Positions 1 through 7,427 of a DNA stretch of 64,000 nt are shown here, piece after piece. The translations under genes were made by a program, and so were the position numbers. Below the pieces are notes generated by a model. It saw only the letters and a list, made by a program, of their open reading frames with translations, was not told the origin of the DNA and made no database searches. Positions within the stretch are counted from its first letter, which is position 1; every line of letters begins with the position of its first letter. Origin of the DNA: Bacteriovorax sp. MedPE-SWde (lineage in GTDB: Bacteria > Bdellovibrionota > Bacteriovoracia > Bacteriovoracales > Bacteriovoracaceae); NCBI GenBank assembly GCA_001874305.1, contig MPCU01000005.1, positions 1 to 64,000 on the forward strand. Direction: 5' to 3'.

Positions 1-96
1 AATAGCTGCTGTTAACGTCGTTTTACCGTGGTCAACGTGCCCAATCGTTCCAATGTTTACATGGGGCTTACTTCTGTCAAATGATTCTTTTGCCAT
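1..96 (-). CDS. tuf: Elongation factor Tu, N-terminal fragment (runs off the left edge)
   Basis: Only the first 32 codons are in the window. They read [20 protein letters not shown] and continue into the P-loop GHVDHGKT, which is the EF-Tu G1 motif. EF-Tu is the GTPase that delivers aminoacyl-tRNA to the ribosome. The ATG at 96-94 has a good AGGAG ribosome binding site about eight bases upstream. The gene lies downstream of a tRNA-Thr/Tyr/Gly cluster, the same neighbourhood as E. coli tufB. A hairpin terminator lies between the tRNAs and this gene, and a candidate promoter follows it, so tuf may be transcribed partly on its own. Confidence 0.97.
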   Translation of the reverse strand, partial: MAKESFDRSKPHVNIGTIGHVDHGKTTLTAAI

Positions 97-170
97 GACA
101 AAATCTCCTAAAAAAAATTATAGCGTTAGTCGCCTGTTTTTATATCAAATTCAATACCAATCGGATGGAT

Positions 171-199
171 AGTATCATCGATTATTCTCGTGCTTTCAA
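171..199 (-). promoter_or_regulatory. Candidate sigma-70-type promoter for tuf
   Basis: On the minus strand TTGAAA (199-194) and GATACT (176-171) are separated by 17 bases. This would start a leader of about 70 bases before the tuf ATG. It lies after the hairpin terminator at 343-372, which fits tuf having its own promoter. The call is by eye only. Confidence 0.45.
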
Positions 200-342
200 G
201 CTTTAAAAACCTTCCTATCAATAAAAATCGACGCTGTCTGGCCAATTCTTACAAAAATTGTCAAATATCAGCTTTTATTTTTATCAACGAGCCTACTTAT
301 CGGCTGCTTTCAAATTTCTTTAATGATTTATTTTGGAAAAAA

Positions 343-372
343 GGCAAAAAAAAATCAAGCAAAAGCTTGATT
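343..372 (-). terminator. Rho-independent terminator between tRNA-Gly and tuf
   Basis: On the minus strand a perfect 8-bp stem AATCAAGC / GCTTGATT with a TTTT loop (372-353) is followed by an uninterrupted run of T. It begins about 15 bases after the CCA end of tRNA-Gly. It should end the tRNA transcript, or attenuate read-through into tuf. Confidence 0.75.
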
Positions 373-386
373 AGATTTTAAAAAAA

Positions 387-462
387 TGGAGCGGGCGACA
401 AGGTTCGAACTTGCGACATTCAGCTTGGAAGGCTGACACTCTACCAACTGAGTTACGCCCGC
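387..462 (-). tRNA. tRNA-Gly (anticodon TCC)
   Basis: The minus strand folds as a 76-base cloverleaf. The acceptor arm GCGGGCG (462-456) pairs with CGCCCGC, the anticodon loop is CTTCCAA, the T-loop is GTTCGAACC, and CCA is encoded. It decodes GGA and the other GGN codons by wobble. It is the third tRNA of a Thr-Tyr-Gly cluster leading to tuf. Confidence 0.95.
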
Positions 463-521
463 TTATTTTTAAATGTTTTAACTTTTCTTTTATTACCTGT
501 AAAGGTTTTTTTAAAGAAAAG

Positions 522-606
522 TGGTGGCGAGAGATGGATTCGAACCATCGAAGGGAAACCCGACAGATTTACAGTCTGTTGCCTTTGGCCACTCGGCAAC
601 CTCGCC
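522..606 (-). tRNA. tRNA-Tyr (anticodon GTA)
   Basis: The minus strand gives an 85-base class II tRNA with a long variable arm. The acceptor strand is GGCGAGG, the anticodon loop is CTGTAAA, the T-loop contains GGTTCGAATCC, and CCA is encoded. The 16 bases to tRNA-Thr and 59 bases to tRNA-Gly show one transcription unit. Confidence 0.95.
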
Positions 607-622
607 CAACAAGAAGAAAAAA

Positions 623-699
623 TGGAGCTGGCAATAGGACTTGAACCTACGACCTGCGGTTTACAAAACCGCTGCTCTAGCCAACTGAGCTATGCCAGC
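623..699 (-). tRNA. tRNA-Thr (anticodon TGT)
   Basis: The minus strand gives a 77-base cloverleaf with acceptor GCTGGCA / TGCCAGC, anticodon loop TTTGTAA, T-loop GGTTCAAGTCC and an encoded CCA. It is the first tRNA of the cluster. E. coli has a second tRNA-Thr just before tufB, and none is present here. Confidence 0.95.
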
Positions 700-724
700 C
701 CAAATTACTTCGTTGTGGAAATAA

Positions 725-753
725 TTTATAATTAAAATCTTTTAATAAATCAA
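725..753 (-). promoter_or_regulatory. Candidate promoter of the tRNA-Thr/Tyr/Gly cluster
   Basis: On the minus strand TTGATT (753-748) and TATAAA (730-725) are 17 bases apart. This places transcription start about 20 bases before the mature tRNA-Thr 5' end. The surrounding 86 bases between rlmB and the tRNAs hold no gene. Confidence 0.5.
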
Positions 754-785
754 GTTTTAATTTCACTTTTATAAAATCTTTTTTA

Positions 786-1541
786 TTAAATAAATACTCT
801 TTCCATTGCAATTGCTGCAGCAACAGAAACATTTAACGAATGAATCTTACCTTTTGGATCAAGTCTAATCGTTTTATCAAGTAGTCTTACTGTTGCATTT
901 GATAAGCCTTTATCTTCTGCACCTAGTATTAAACATCTACTACCATCTGGTACAACAAATTCATTTTCATCTGTATGTTCAGTAAGACCAATAGGTTCTA
1001 CATTTCTTTTCTTTAATGCCGTTACAAATCTTGGAAGAGAGCTACATTTTACGACTCTCACATACTCAAGTGCACCAGACGCAATTCTTGCAAATGAAGG
1101 TCCTAGCCCAAAGTTATTTTTCATTGCTATAACAATGCAATCAACATCATAGAAAGCCGCTGTACGCATGATTGCGGCAGCATTATGAACATCTGTTACA
1201 CCATCAAGACATAAAATTTTAAGGTGTCTTCCAGAATCAATTTGATCAAAAACCCAACTTGGATCTTCAACATCAATTTTTGCTGTAACTAAAAGAACTC
1301 CTGATGGAACACGGTTATACATAAAACCTAGTTCCGTATATTGTGTTTTTGCAAGTTCTTGAAGCTTATGAGGTGCTACTAATTTTACAGGAATCTTAGC
1401 AATTTCATCACGGGACATTCCCCCCATTTTTGCTAGGTTCTCTAAACCCTCTTCAGTCGCAATTACCTCATAGACTGGTCTTTGAGTGTTTCTAATAGCG
1501 TGTACTATTGAGTGAACACCTACAACTAGATCCTTTTCCAT
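786..1541 (-). CDS. rlmB: RlmB/TrmH-family (SPOUT) RNA 2'-O-ribose methyltransferase
   Basis: The 251 residues match the SpoU/TrmH family in length and motifs. Motif 1 LDGVTDVHNAAAIMR is at 112-126, motif 2 LGAEDKGL at 206-213, and motif 3 SLNVSVAAA at 235-243; these form the SAM-binding trefoil knot. The N-terminal 75 residues look like the substrate-binding domain found in RlmB, which methylates a guanosine in the 23S rRNA peptidyl-transferase region. TrmH-type tRNA methylation cannot be excluded by eye. The gene begins one base after proS ends, so the two are co-transcribed and probably coupled. Confidence 0.85.
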   Translation of the reverse strand: MEKDLVVGVHSIVHAIRNTQRPVYEVIATEEGLENLAKMGGMSRDEIAKIPVKLVAPHKLQELAKTQYTELGFMYNRVPSGVLLVTAKIDVEDPSWVFDQIDSGRHLKILCLDGVTDVHNAAAIMRTAAFYDVDCIVIAMKNNFGLGPSFARIASGALEYVRVVKCSSLPRFVTALKKRNVEPIGLTEHTDENEFVVPDGSRCLILGAEDKGLSNATVRLLDKTIRLDPKGKIHSLNVSVAAAIAMERVFI

Positions 1542-1542
1542 T

Positions 1543-3264
1543 TTATAATCCTTTCAACAGTTCTTTTATTTTAGTAACGGCTTCTTCACGTTTCACTTTA
1601 ATCTTTTCACCTGTTTTTCTAACTCTAATTTCAAGTAGACCATCAGACTTATGATCTCTCTCACCAAGAACTAATTGAATAGGTAAACCAAGTAAATCAG
1701 CATCCTTGAATTTAAATCCAGGTCCTGCTTTTCTGTCATCATATAAGGCATCAAATCCTTCTTTTAAGAGCTCTTGATATATCTCTTCTGCTAATGCCTT
1801 ATATTCTTCACTTTTAGCTATCGCTACAAATGAAAGGTCATATGGAGCAATTGAGGCCGGCCATACAATTCCATTTTCATCATGGTTCTGCTCGATTGCT
1901 GCAGCAACAACTCTTGTAACTCCAATTCCATAGCAACCCATTAAAGGATGAACAGTTTTTCCATTCTTATCTAGAACAGTGGTATTCATACCTTTTGTAT
2001 ACTTATCGCCTAGTTGGAAAATATGTCCAACTTCGATACCTCTTTTTATTTTAACAGTACCCTGTCCATCAGTTGTTTTATCACCTTCTTTTGCAAGCCT
2101 TAGATCAAACACTTCAAACTTATCCGCATCCCTTGATGGAACAAAGTTACTTACGTGAGTATCAACTTTATTTGCACCAACTACGAATGCACTTTCAATA
2201 CTTATAGCTTCATCCATTACTAGTTTTACATTTTCAGGAAGGTTCATTGGACCGATGTAGCCTTTTTCAAAACCTAATGCTTTTAGCTCATTATCAGTAG
2301 CAGCTGTTAAGTGCTCACCTTTCGCAAACTTCTCTAGCTTTAACTCATTTAATTCATCATCTCCAAGTAGGACAGCGAATATAAACTCCTCTTCCTCACC
2401 TGTTACTGACTTATATATTAATGACTTTAGTGAGTGATGTTGTTCTTCATTTAGGAAAGTACAAACTTCTTCAATTGTAGACTTATCTGGTGTCGCAAGT
2501 TCTGCAGCGGCTCCAGTAGCAGCCTTAAAGGCAATGTCACGTTTAGTTTGTGCAGTCTCAATATTTGCTGCATATCCAGTTTCTTGACAGTAAATTACCT
2601 CATCCTCACCAGAGTCAGCTATAACTTGAAACTCATGAGTCTTGGCATCACCATCGGCCATAGCACCACCATCAGCAACAACCGCTGAAAACTCGAGCCC
2701 CATTCTATTAAAGATATTCTCATAAGCCTTAAAAAGGTCATCATATACATTATCAAGACATTCTTTATCACTATGAAATGAATAAGCATCTTTCATTGTA
2801 AATTCACGCCCACGCATTAAACCAAACCTTGGTCTAATTTCATCTCTAAACTTTGTATTAATTTGGTAAAGAGCTACTGGTAAATCCTTATATGATTTTA
2901 CCGTTTTTCTAAATATATCAGTTACTGCTTCTTCATTAGTTGGACTAATACATAGGTCACGATCTGCTTTGTCTTTAAACTTAAGCATCTCTCCACCCAT
3001 TTTGTCCCAACGGCCAGTTTCTTGCCAAAGTTCACCAGGAGTTACTACAGTCATCAATAGTTCATGACATCCGGCCTTATCCATTTCCTCTCGAACGATT
3101 TGTTCTACTTTTCTGATTGCTCTGTACCCCATAGGTAAGTAGCTATACAGACCTGCAGCTGACTTATGAATCAGACCTGCTCTCATCATTAACTGGTGAG
3201 ATGGAATTACTGCATCAGCAGGAACTTCTTTGTACGTTTGCCAAAAACTCTTTGTTAGTTTCAT
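1543..3264 (-). CDS. proS: Prolyl-tRNA synthetase (bacterial type)
   Basis: This 573-residue class II synthetase charges tRNA-Pro. Motif 1 lies around residues 46-66, motif 2 contains FRDEIRPRFGLMRGREFTMK, and motif 3 is GIGVTRVVAAAIEQ. An insertion between motifs 2 and 3, roughly 220-390, corresponds to the bacterial editing (INS) domain that deacylates Ala-tRNA-Pro. The C-terminal anticodon-binding domain follows. The length is normal for bacterial-type ProRS. It is upstream of rlmB in the same operon and is separated from lpxC by 87 bases that contain two inverted repeats. Confidence 0.97.
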   Translation of the reverse strand: MKLTKSFWQTYKEVPADAVIPSHQLMMRAGLIHKSAAGLYSYLPMGYRAIRKVEQIVREEMDKAGCHELLMTVVTPGELWQETGRWDKMGGEMLKFKDKADRDLCISPTNEEAVTDIFRKTVKSYKDLPVALYQINTKFRDEIRPRFGLMRGREFTMKDAYSFHSDKECLDNVYDDLFKAYENIFNRMGLEFSAVVADGGAMADGDAKTHEFQVIADSGEDEVIYCQETGYAANIETAQTKRDIAFKAATGAAAELATPDKSTIEEVCTFLNEEQHHSLKSLIYKSVTGEEEEFIFAVLLGDDELNELKLEKFAKGEHLTAATDNELKALGFEKGYIGPMNLPENVKLVMDEAISIESAFVVGANKVDTHVSNFVPSRDADKFEVFDLRLAKEGDKTTDGQGTVKIKRGIEVGHIFQLGDKYTKGMNTTVLDKNGKTVHPLMGCYGIGVTRVVAAAIEQNHDENGIVWPASIAPYDLSFVAIAKSEEYKALAEEIYQELLKEGFDALYDDRKAGPGFKFKDADLLGLPIQLVLGERDHKSDGLLEIRVRKTGEKIKVKREEAVTKIKELLKGL

Positions 3265-3282
3265 TAAAAATCCTTTCTTGAA

Positions 3283-3321
3283 CTAGACGCGCGTCTAGAA
3301 CTTTTTCGAGTTATACTCGAA
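3283..3321. repeat. Two adjacent inverted repeats between lpxC and proS
   Basis: The first is a perfect 16-base palindrome, ctagacgcgcgtctag (3283-3298). Six bases later, 7-base arms ttcgagt / actcgaa (3305-3321) enclose a tat loop. Neither is followed by a T run on the minus strand, so they do not look like an lpxC terminator. An operator or an RNA-processing site upstream of proS is possible. Confidence 0.5.
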
Positions 3322-3351
3322 TGAATCAGTGATTACAAAATTTATTATAGA

Positions 3352-4272
3352 TTAGTTAAATAATGGCGCAAGGGCCCTGGGCAGCTCAAAAGCTTCTAAT
3401 GCTTCTCTTTGTAGAGCTGATGCTGAAACAACTTCGTAGGCATCTGGTGTTTCAAGAAGCTTACGACATAATAGGTTATGCAAGTTGTGACCTGACTTAT
3501 AAGTAGTTATTTTTCCAGCGATTTCATGTCCAAGAAGACTGATATCACCAATAGTATCTAGTATTTTATGTCTAATAAATTCATCAGCGAAACGAAGACC
3601 GTCTGGGTTCATCACTTTGAAATCATCAAGAACGACAGCATTATCCAGAGAACCACCTTTTGCTAGGCCTCTTCTCTTGAGCATGTCTACATCTTTTAAG
3701 AATCCAAATGTTCTGGCCCTTCCGATTTCTCTAATATAGTTCTCGCAAGAAAATTCAAAAGATTTTTTCTGAGTTTTAATTAGTGGGTGCGTAAAAACAA
3801 TAGTTGAATCAATAATTAGTTTTTCCGCTGGCTCAATTCTGGCCCACTTATCACCAACCTTAACTTCTACTGGTTTTAAGACAACTAAGAATTTCTTAGA
3901 TTTATTCAGTGTCTGAATTCCTGTCTCTTTAATAACGAATACGAATGAAGCACCTGAACCATCCATTGTAGGAACTTCAGGACCATCGATTTCGACGAAT
4001 ACATTATTAATTCCTAGTCCATAAAGAACAGAGAGAAGATGTTCAACTGTGTGAACAGAATTAAGTCCTTTACCAATTGTTGTATTATTTTCTGTTGCTC
4101 CAACAGTTTCCGCAGTTGCGCTGAGAATCTCCGCATTAGGAAGATCGATTCTCTTAAAGCTAATTCCGCTATCCGCATCCGCAGGATGTAGCGTCATTGT
4201 TACCTTCTCACCAGAGTGAATTCCGATTCCAGTGATTGATACTTTTTTTGCAATAGTGCGTTGATACAACAT
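3352..4272 (-). CDS. lpxC: UDP-3-O-acyl-N-acetylglucosamine deacetylase
   Basis: LpxC catalyses the committed step of lipid A synthesis in the cytosol. The 306-residue length is typical. Zinc ligands are visible as H78 in HTVEHLL, and H235 and D239 in HKILDTIGD. The general base E77 and catalytic H262 in SGHNLHN are also present. The gene stands alone, away from lpxA/lpxD, in front of proS-rlmB. Its presence shows that the organism makes lipid A. The 296 bases upstream hold inverted repeats but no gene. Confidence 0.96.
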   Translation of the reverse strand: MLYQRTIAKKVSITGIGIHSGEKVTMTLHPADADSGISFKRIDLPNAEILSATAETVGATENNTTIGKGLNSVHTVEHLLSVLYGLGINNVFVEIDGPEVPTMDGSGASFVFVIKETGIQTLNKSKKFLVVLKPVEVKVGDKWARIEPAEKLIIDSTIVFTHPLIKTQKKSFEFSCENYIREIGRARTFGFLKDVDMLKRRGLAKGGSLDNAVVLDDFKVMNPDGLRFADEFIRHKILDTIGDISLLGHEIAGKITTYKSGHNLHNLLCRKLLETPDAYEVVSASALQREALEAFELPRALAPLFN

Positions 4273-4295
4273 CTAAATAATATCCAATTGATTTT

Positions 4296-4329
4296 AGGTA
4301 CTTGTACTATTTTAGTATCTTAAGTACCT
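4296..4329. repeat. Inverted repeat upstream of lpxC
   Basis: Eight-base arms aggtactt (4296-4303) and aagtacct (4322-4329) enclose a partly self-complementary centre (gtac, tagta). It begins 23 bases before the lpxC start codon and continues on the plus strand into TTTTT. It could be an operator over the lpxC promoter or a leader hairpin; the sequence does not decide. Confidence 0.45.
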
Positions 4330-4415
4330 TTTTGGCAAATCTCGTCATTTTGAGGTCAACCGGTAAATCTTGCCTTTCGTTATTGAAGAGGCTTTCTATC
4401 AAAGAATACACTTTT

Positions 4416-4448
4416 TTCAAACGAGAAAGGGCTCGTTTTGAAATTTTT
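4416..4448 (+). terminator. Terminator-like hairpin with no upstream plus-strand gene
   Basis: On the plus strand ttcaa-acgag pairs with ctcgttttgaa across an aaaggg loop, with one bulge, and is followed by ATTTTT. No plus-strand gene ends before it. It could end a short RNA transcribed from about 4330, or be a leader attenuator. On the minus strand the run is A, so it would not terminate there. Confidence 0.35.
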
Positions 4449-4466
4449 CCCCAGATATCAAAGGTT

Positions 4467-4496
4467 TTGACAGTATTTTAACCTTTTACCTAAATA
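4467..4496 (+). promoter_or_regulatory. Candidate promoter for the thioesterase-globin pair
   Basis: A perfect TTGACA (4467-4472) is followed after 18 bases by TAAATA (4491-4496), a weak -10. The start codon is about 70 bases further on. The rest of this intergenic stretch shows only the repeats listed separately. Confidence 0.4.
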
Positions 4497-4568
4497 ACTA
4501 TTCGGATAAAATCGCCTATAAATGATGTTTTATCATTAAAATTTACTTAACTTCACCTAGGGAACACC

Positions 4569-4991
4569 ATGAGTATATGGGCTAACGAACTGGATTTATT
4601 AAAGATAAACGAGTTCAATAAAAACACACTAGTAAGTCACTTAGATATTTCAATAACAAAACTTGAGGATGACTCAATTGAAGGCACAATGCCTGTTGAT
4701 CAAAGAACTCACCAACCCTTTGGGGTTCTTCACGGTGGTGCTAGTTGCGTTCTCGCTGAAAGTCTTGGAAGTATCGCTTCCAACCTTTGTCTTGATAATA
4801 CAAAGTTCTATGCTGTTGGATTAGAGATAAATGCTAATCATGTCCGACCAGTAAGAGATGGAATAGTTCGAGGAGTCGCTCAAAATATTCACCTAGGTAA
4901 GACAACACATATCTGGGATATAAAAATCTATAACGAAGATGATAAGTTAGTATGTATTTCAAGATTAACTATGGCAGTTGTGAGTAAATAG
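4569..4991 (+). CDS. Hotdog-fold thioesterase (PaaI / DHNA-CoA hydrolase-like)
   Basis: This 140-residue protein has the PaaI-type hotdog signature FGVLHGGASCVLAES near residues 51-65, followed by the amphipathic stretch with GSIAS. Members hydrolyse acyl- or aroyl-CoA thioesters in the cytosol, for example 1,4-dihydroxy-2-naphthoyl-CoA in menaquinone synthesis. No men gene is adjacent, so the substrate is not assignable here. The globin gene follows after one base, suggesting co-transcription. Upstream is a 296-base divergent region shared with lpxC. Confidence 0.85.
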   Translation: MSIWANELDLLKINEFNKNTLVSHLDISITKLEDDSIEGTMPVDQRTHQPFGVLHGGASCVLAESLGSIASNLCLDNTKFYAVGLEINANHVRPVRDGIVRGVAQNIHLGKTTHIWDIKIYNEDDKLVCISRLTMAVVSK

Positions 4992-4992
4992 A

Positions 4993-5448
4993 ATGAAGCA
5001 AACAATTTATGAAAAGTACGGTGGTTATGACACTATTTATGAAATCATTTTTGATCTTTATAAAGAGCTCTGTGATCATCCCGAAATAGCACAACACTTT
5101 ATTGGTGTTGATATTGATAGGTTAATAATATTGCAAACTCAATTTGTTTCACGCGCCCTTGGTGGCAATATTGAATATAAGGGCAGACCTATGTATCGGG
5201 CCCATCACCCAATGGCGATTACTAACTTTCAATACAAAGAAGTTCAAATTATTTTCAGTAAGCTATTCAAAAAGCATGGCTTTTCAGATGAAGACGTCCA
5301 AGCAGTGAAAGACTTACTAAAAGCTGAGCGCTCGAAAGTAGTTTCTTCTAATTGGAATCTTATCGATTCAATAATGAAGCCTTTTTATTTCGTAATTAAT
5401 TACTTTGAAGGCATTCTAAGAGAAAGGGGCGCTCTAGACGAAAGCTAG
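4993..5448 (+). CDS. Truncated (group I-like) haemoglobin
   Basis: This 151-residue 2-on-2 globin contains the glycine-rich turn RALGG, then GRPMYRAHHPMAI (residues 65-77), in which H71 is the likely proximal haem ligand. Y23 in the B helix is the usual distal ligand position. Group I proteins bind O2 or NO and often act in NO dioxygenation. The C-terminus is about 30 residues longer than minimal truncated globins. It follows the thioesterase after one base. Its last four bases overlap the end of the convergent lipoprotein gene. Confidence 0.88.
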   Translation: MKQTIYEKYGGYDTIYEIIFDLYKELCDHPEIAQHFIGVDIDRLIILQTQFVSRALGGNIEYKGRPMYRAHHPMAITNFQYKEVQIIFSKLFKKHGFSDEDVQAVKDLLKAERSKVVSSNWNLIDSIMKPFYFVINYFEGILRERGALDES

Positions 5449-6662
5449 AGCCCTTCTGGATATTTAAAAGCATCAAGTGTAAACTTTTGACCTGTCTTAG
5501 GATGCTTCACTATTCTATTTAGTACAAAATGGTAAAGAACTGGATTAACTCTGTATATCTCATCTGCCAAAGTTTTCTCTTCTTCAGTTATGTACCCTTT
5601 CTTTAATAAATCACTGGTTCTATAGATCCAGTTAATCGCTGGTAGCGGATAATCACTTCCATATGCAACTCTTTTATGAAGTGCTGGGTTTTCTAGAATT
5701 GTATCGAGAGGTTTTCCTAATCTTTCATAAATTAGAAGACTAGAAATTTCTGAATAAAGTGTCCCAACATACTTTTGGTTATTGAACATTCTCCAAAAAA
5801 GATCAAAGCAATCTACTAACACTGAGTTATTGTCAGTATCTTTACATTGCCCTCTTGATGCTAAATGCGCGACGAGAACTTTAAGTCCCATATCAAGTGG
5901 CTTTCTTAATCTTAATGGATTTGCGAGTTCCTGGTAGGCCTCACCTTCAACTGCTTTTTCTTCACCTGCATGAGAAAGTAAAACCATATTGTACTTTATC
6001 ATCATTTTATAAAATGGAGTTACTCTATCCAATGCCGGATCCATTCCCATTGCATTCGGTAGCCACTTTATATACTTCACACCTTTCTTTCCCCATTTCT
6101 CAAGTTCAACAAGGGCATCTTTTCTATACGGATGTACAGACATTACAGGAATAAAGTATTCAGGATATTTTTGAGATAGTTTCCAAATATAGCTATTAGG
6201 AATATAAAATTCTGTATGTTCAGCGTTAACTGTTCCATCAGGATTATAGTGTTTATCAAATGCCAAAATATGAGTTTTGATCCTCATCGGTAAATGCTTA
6301 TTGAGCCTAATTACACGATCCACAAAGTTTTCATCTGCCTTTGATTTATCTGTCACACCAGAAGCACTCATGTAAACTCTGTATCTATTGTATTTTCCAA
6401 GGTGCTTCCACCACATCTTCATTAATGGATTTATTTCTATCCCAGAATCAGAATTTCCAAGGCCAACAACGTGAAAGTGCATATCATGCAATTTTTCTTC
6501 ATCAATACCTTTGAAAGCCTCTGTTACTAAGGCCTTAGCCTTTGGGCTTAAAACACTTTCTGCTTCTTCTGGTTCATGATTAAAGTCACCACCAAGCTTG
6601 TCATATAACTTAGAACAAGAAGTTAGTGATAAAACTGCAACTGCTAACAATATTAACTTCAT
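5445..6662 (-). CDS. Amidohydrolase-like (TIM-barrel) lipoprotein
   Basis: The chosen ATG at 6662 overlaps the upstream stop as TAATG and gives a 405-residue protein starting MKLILLAVAVLSLTSC, a type II signal peptide with lipobox LTSC. An in-frame upstream start (6695) would bury the signal peptide and is rejected. The body fits the amidohydrolase-2 / metal-dependent TIM-barrel family: an HFH motif (DMHFHVVG), a later LSHAGEE, and a C-terminal GSDYPLP carrying the usual metal-binding Asp. These would form a metal site, and the substrate is unknown. It is probably anchored in the periplasm or outer membrane and coupled to the beta-barrel candidate before it. Confidence 0.75.
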   Translation of the reverse strand: MKLILLAVAVLSLTSCSKLYDKLGGDFNHEPEEAESVLSPKAKALVTEAFKGIDEEKLHDMHFHVVGLGNSDSGIEINPLMKMWWKHLGKYNRYRVYMSASGVTDKSKADENFVDRVIRLNKHLPMRIKTHILAFDKHYNPDGTVNAEHTEFYIPNSYIWKLSQKYPEYFIPVMSVHPYRKDALVELEKWGKKGVKYIKWLPNAMGMDPALDRVTPFYKMMIKYNMVLLSHAGEEKAVEGEAYQELANPLRLRKPLDMGLKVLVAHLASRGQCKDTDNNSVLVDCFDLFWRMFNNQKYVGTLYSEISSLLIYERLGKPLDTILENPALHKRVAYGSDYPLPAINWIYRTSDLLKKGYITEEEKTLADEIYRVNPVLYHFVLNRIVKHPKTGQKFTLDAFKYPEGL

Positions 6663-7417
6663 TAGAATAACCTTAGTCCTTTTTTCCCACTCCATTTAAT
6701 AATGAAGAGTCCGCTGAAATGGTTTTTATCATTTCTATTTTTAAACTTTCCTAGGCCGAGTTGATAAGACAGCTTTCCTAGTTTGTATTGACCAAGTCCC
6801 ATTAACATATTTGATTCTTGGTTAAATTCCTTTGTTTTATAAAGTACACTTAAAGCGGCAATCATAATTTTTTCATTTATGTTATAGCCCAATACAGTCG
6901 TATTACTTTTCAATGTATCTTCGTCTTTAACTATAAGATTTGAAGTTTCTTCCGCAAAGCTCTTTACGCTAGATTCGTCATAAGAAAGTTCTTCATGTCG
7001 ATAGAGATTTAAGAAAACCCACTGTTTATGAGCAAGAGCAAGATTCACTCCAAAGTAACCTTTTGATAGATCAGATCCACAATTAACAGTGTCACAATCA
7101 AAGCCCTGAAGCTCATTTAAGTTTCTCAAACCATTTGATCTACCTACATACGCACCAAAGAATGATATTGGAAATATATCTACTTGCTGCGAAACATAGT
7201 TAACAAGCCCACTAGTTTTAAATGAAACAGATGGTCTTACATATCCATAGAATGCTTTATTTTTATTACTTTTCCACAGCTTTAAAGAGTGCCCCAAATC
7301 GGCATCAATACTTGCACCCATCGGGTATGATCTTATAGTCCCTTGTAAGCTGTAGTCACTCTTTGCAAAAGTACTAAATGCATACAGTACAAGTACGAAT
7401 AAAATTAAATTTTTCAT
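6662..7417 (-). CDS. Exported hypothetical protein, probable outer-membrane beta-barrel
   Basis: I do not recognise a named family. The 251 residues begin with the signal peptide MKNLILFVLVLYAFSTFA. The mature part has repeated short alternating strands with aromatic girdles, such as WSGKKGLRLF at the very end, which is an aromatic-terminated beta-signal. This resembles a small outer-membrane barrel. Two cysteines (FDCDTVNCG) could form a loop disulfide. It lies 10 bases after ruvB and shares TAATG with the amidohydrolase-like lipoprotein, so the two are likely made together. Confidence 0.65.
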   Translation of the reverse strand: MKNLILFVLVLYAFSTFAKSDYSLQGTIRSYPMGASIDADLGHSLKLWKSNKNKAFYGYVRPSVSFKTSGLVNYVSQQVDIFPISFFGAYVGRSNGLRNLNELQGFDCDTVNCGSDLSKGYFGVNLALAHKQWVFLNLYRHEELSYDESSVKSFAEETSNLIVKDEDTLKSNTTVLGYNINEKIMIAALSVLYKTKEFNQESNMLMGLGQYKLGKLSYQLGLGKFKNRNDKNHFSGLFIIKWSGKKGLRLF

Positions 7418-7427
7418 TTCTTCCTAT

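Noticed and set aside
97-386. Second tRNA-Thr before tuf, as in E. coli
   Set aside because: No cloverleaf or GTTCGA T-loop is present; only a terminator and a promoter candidate.
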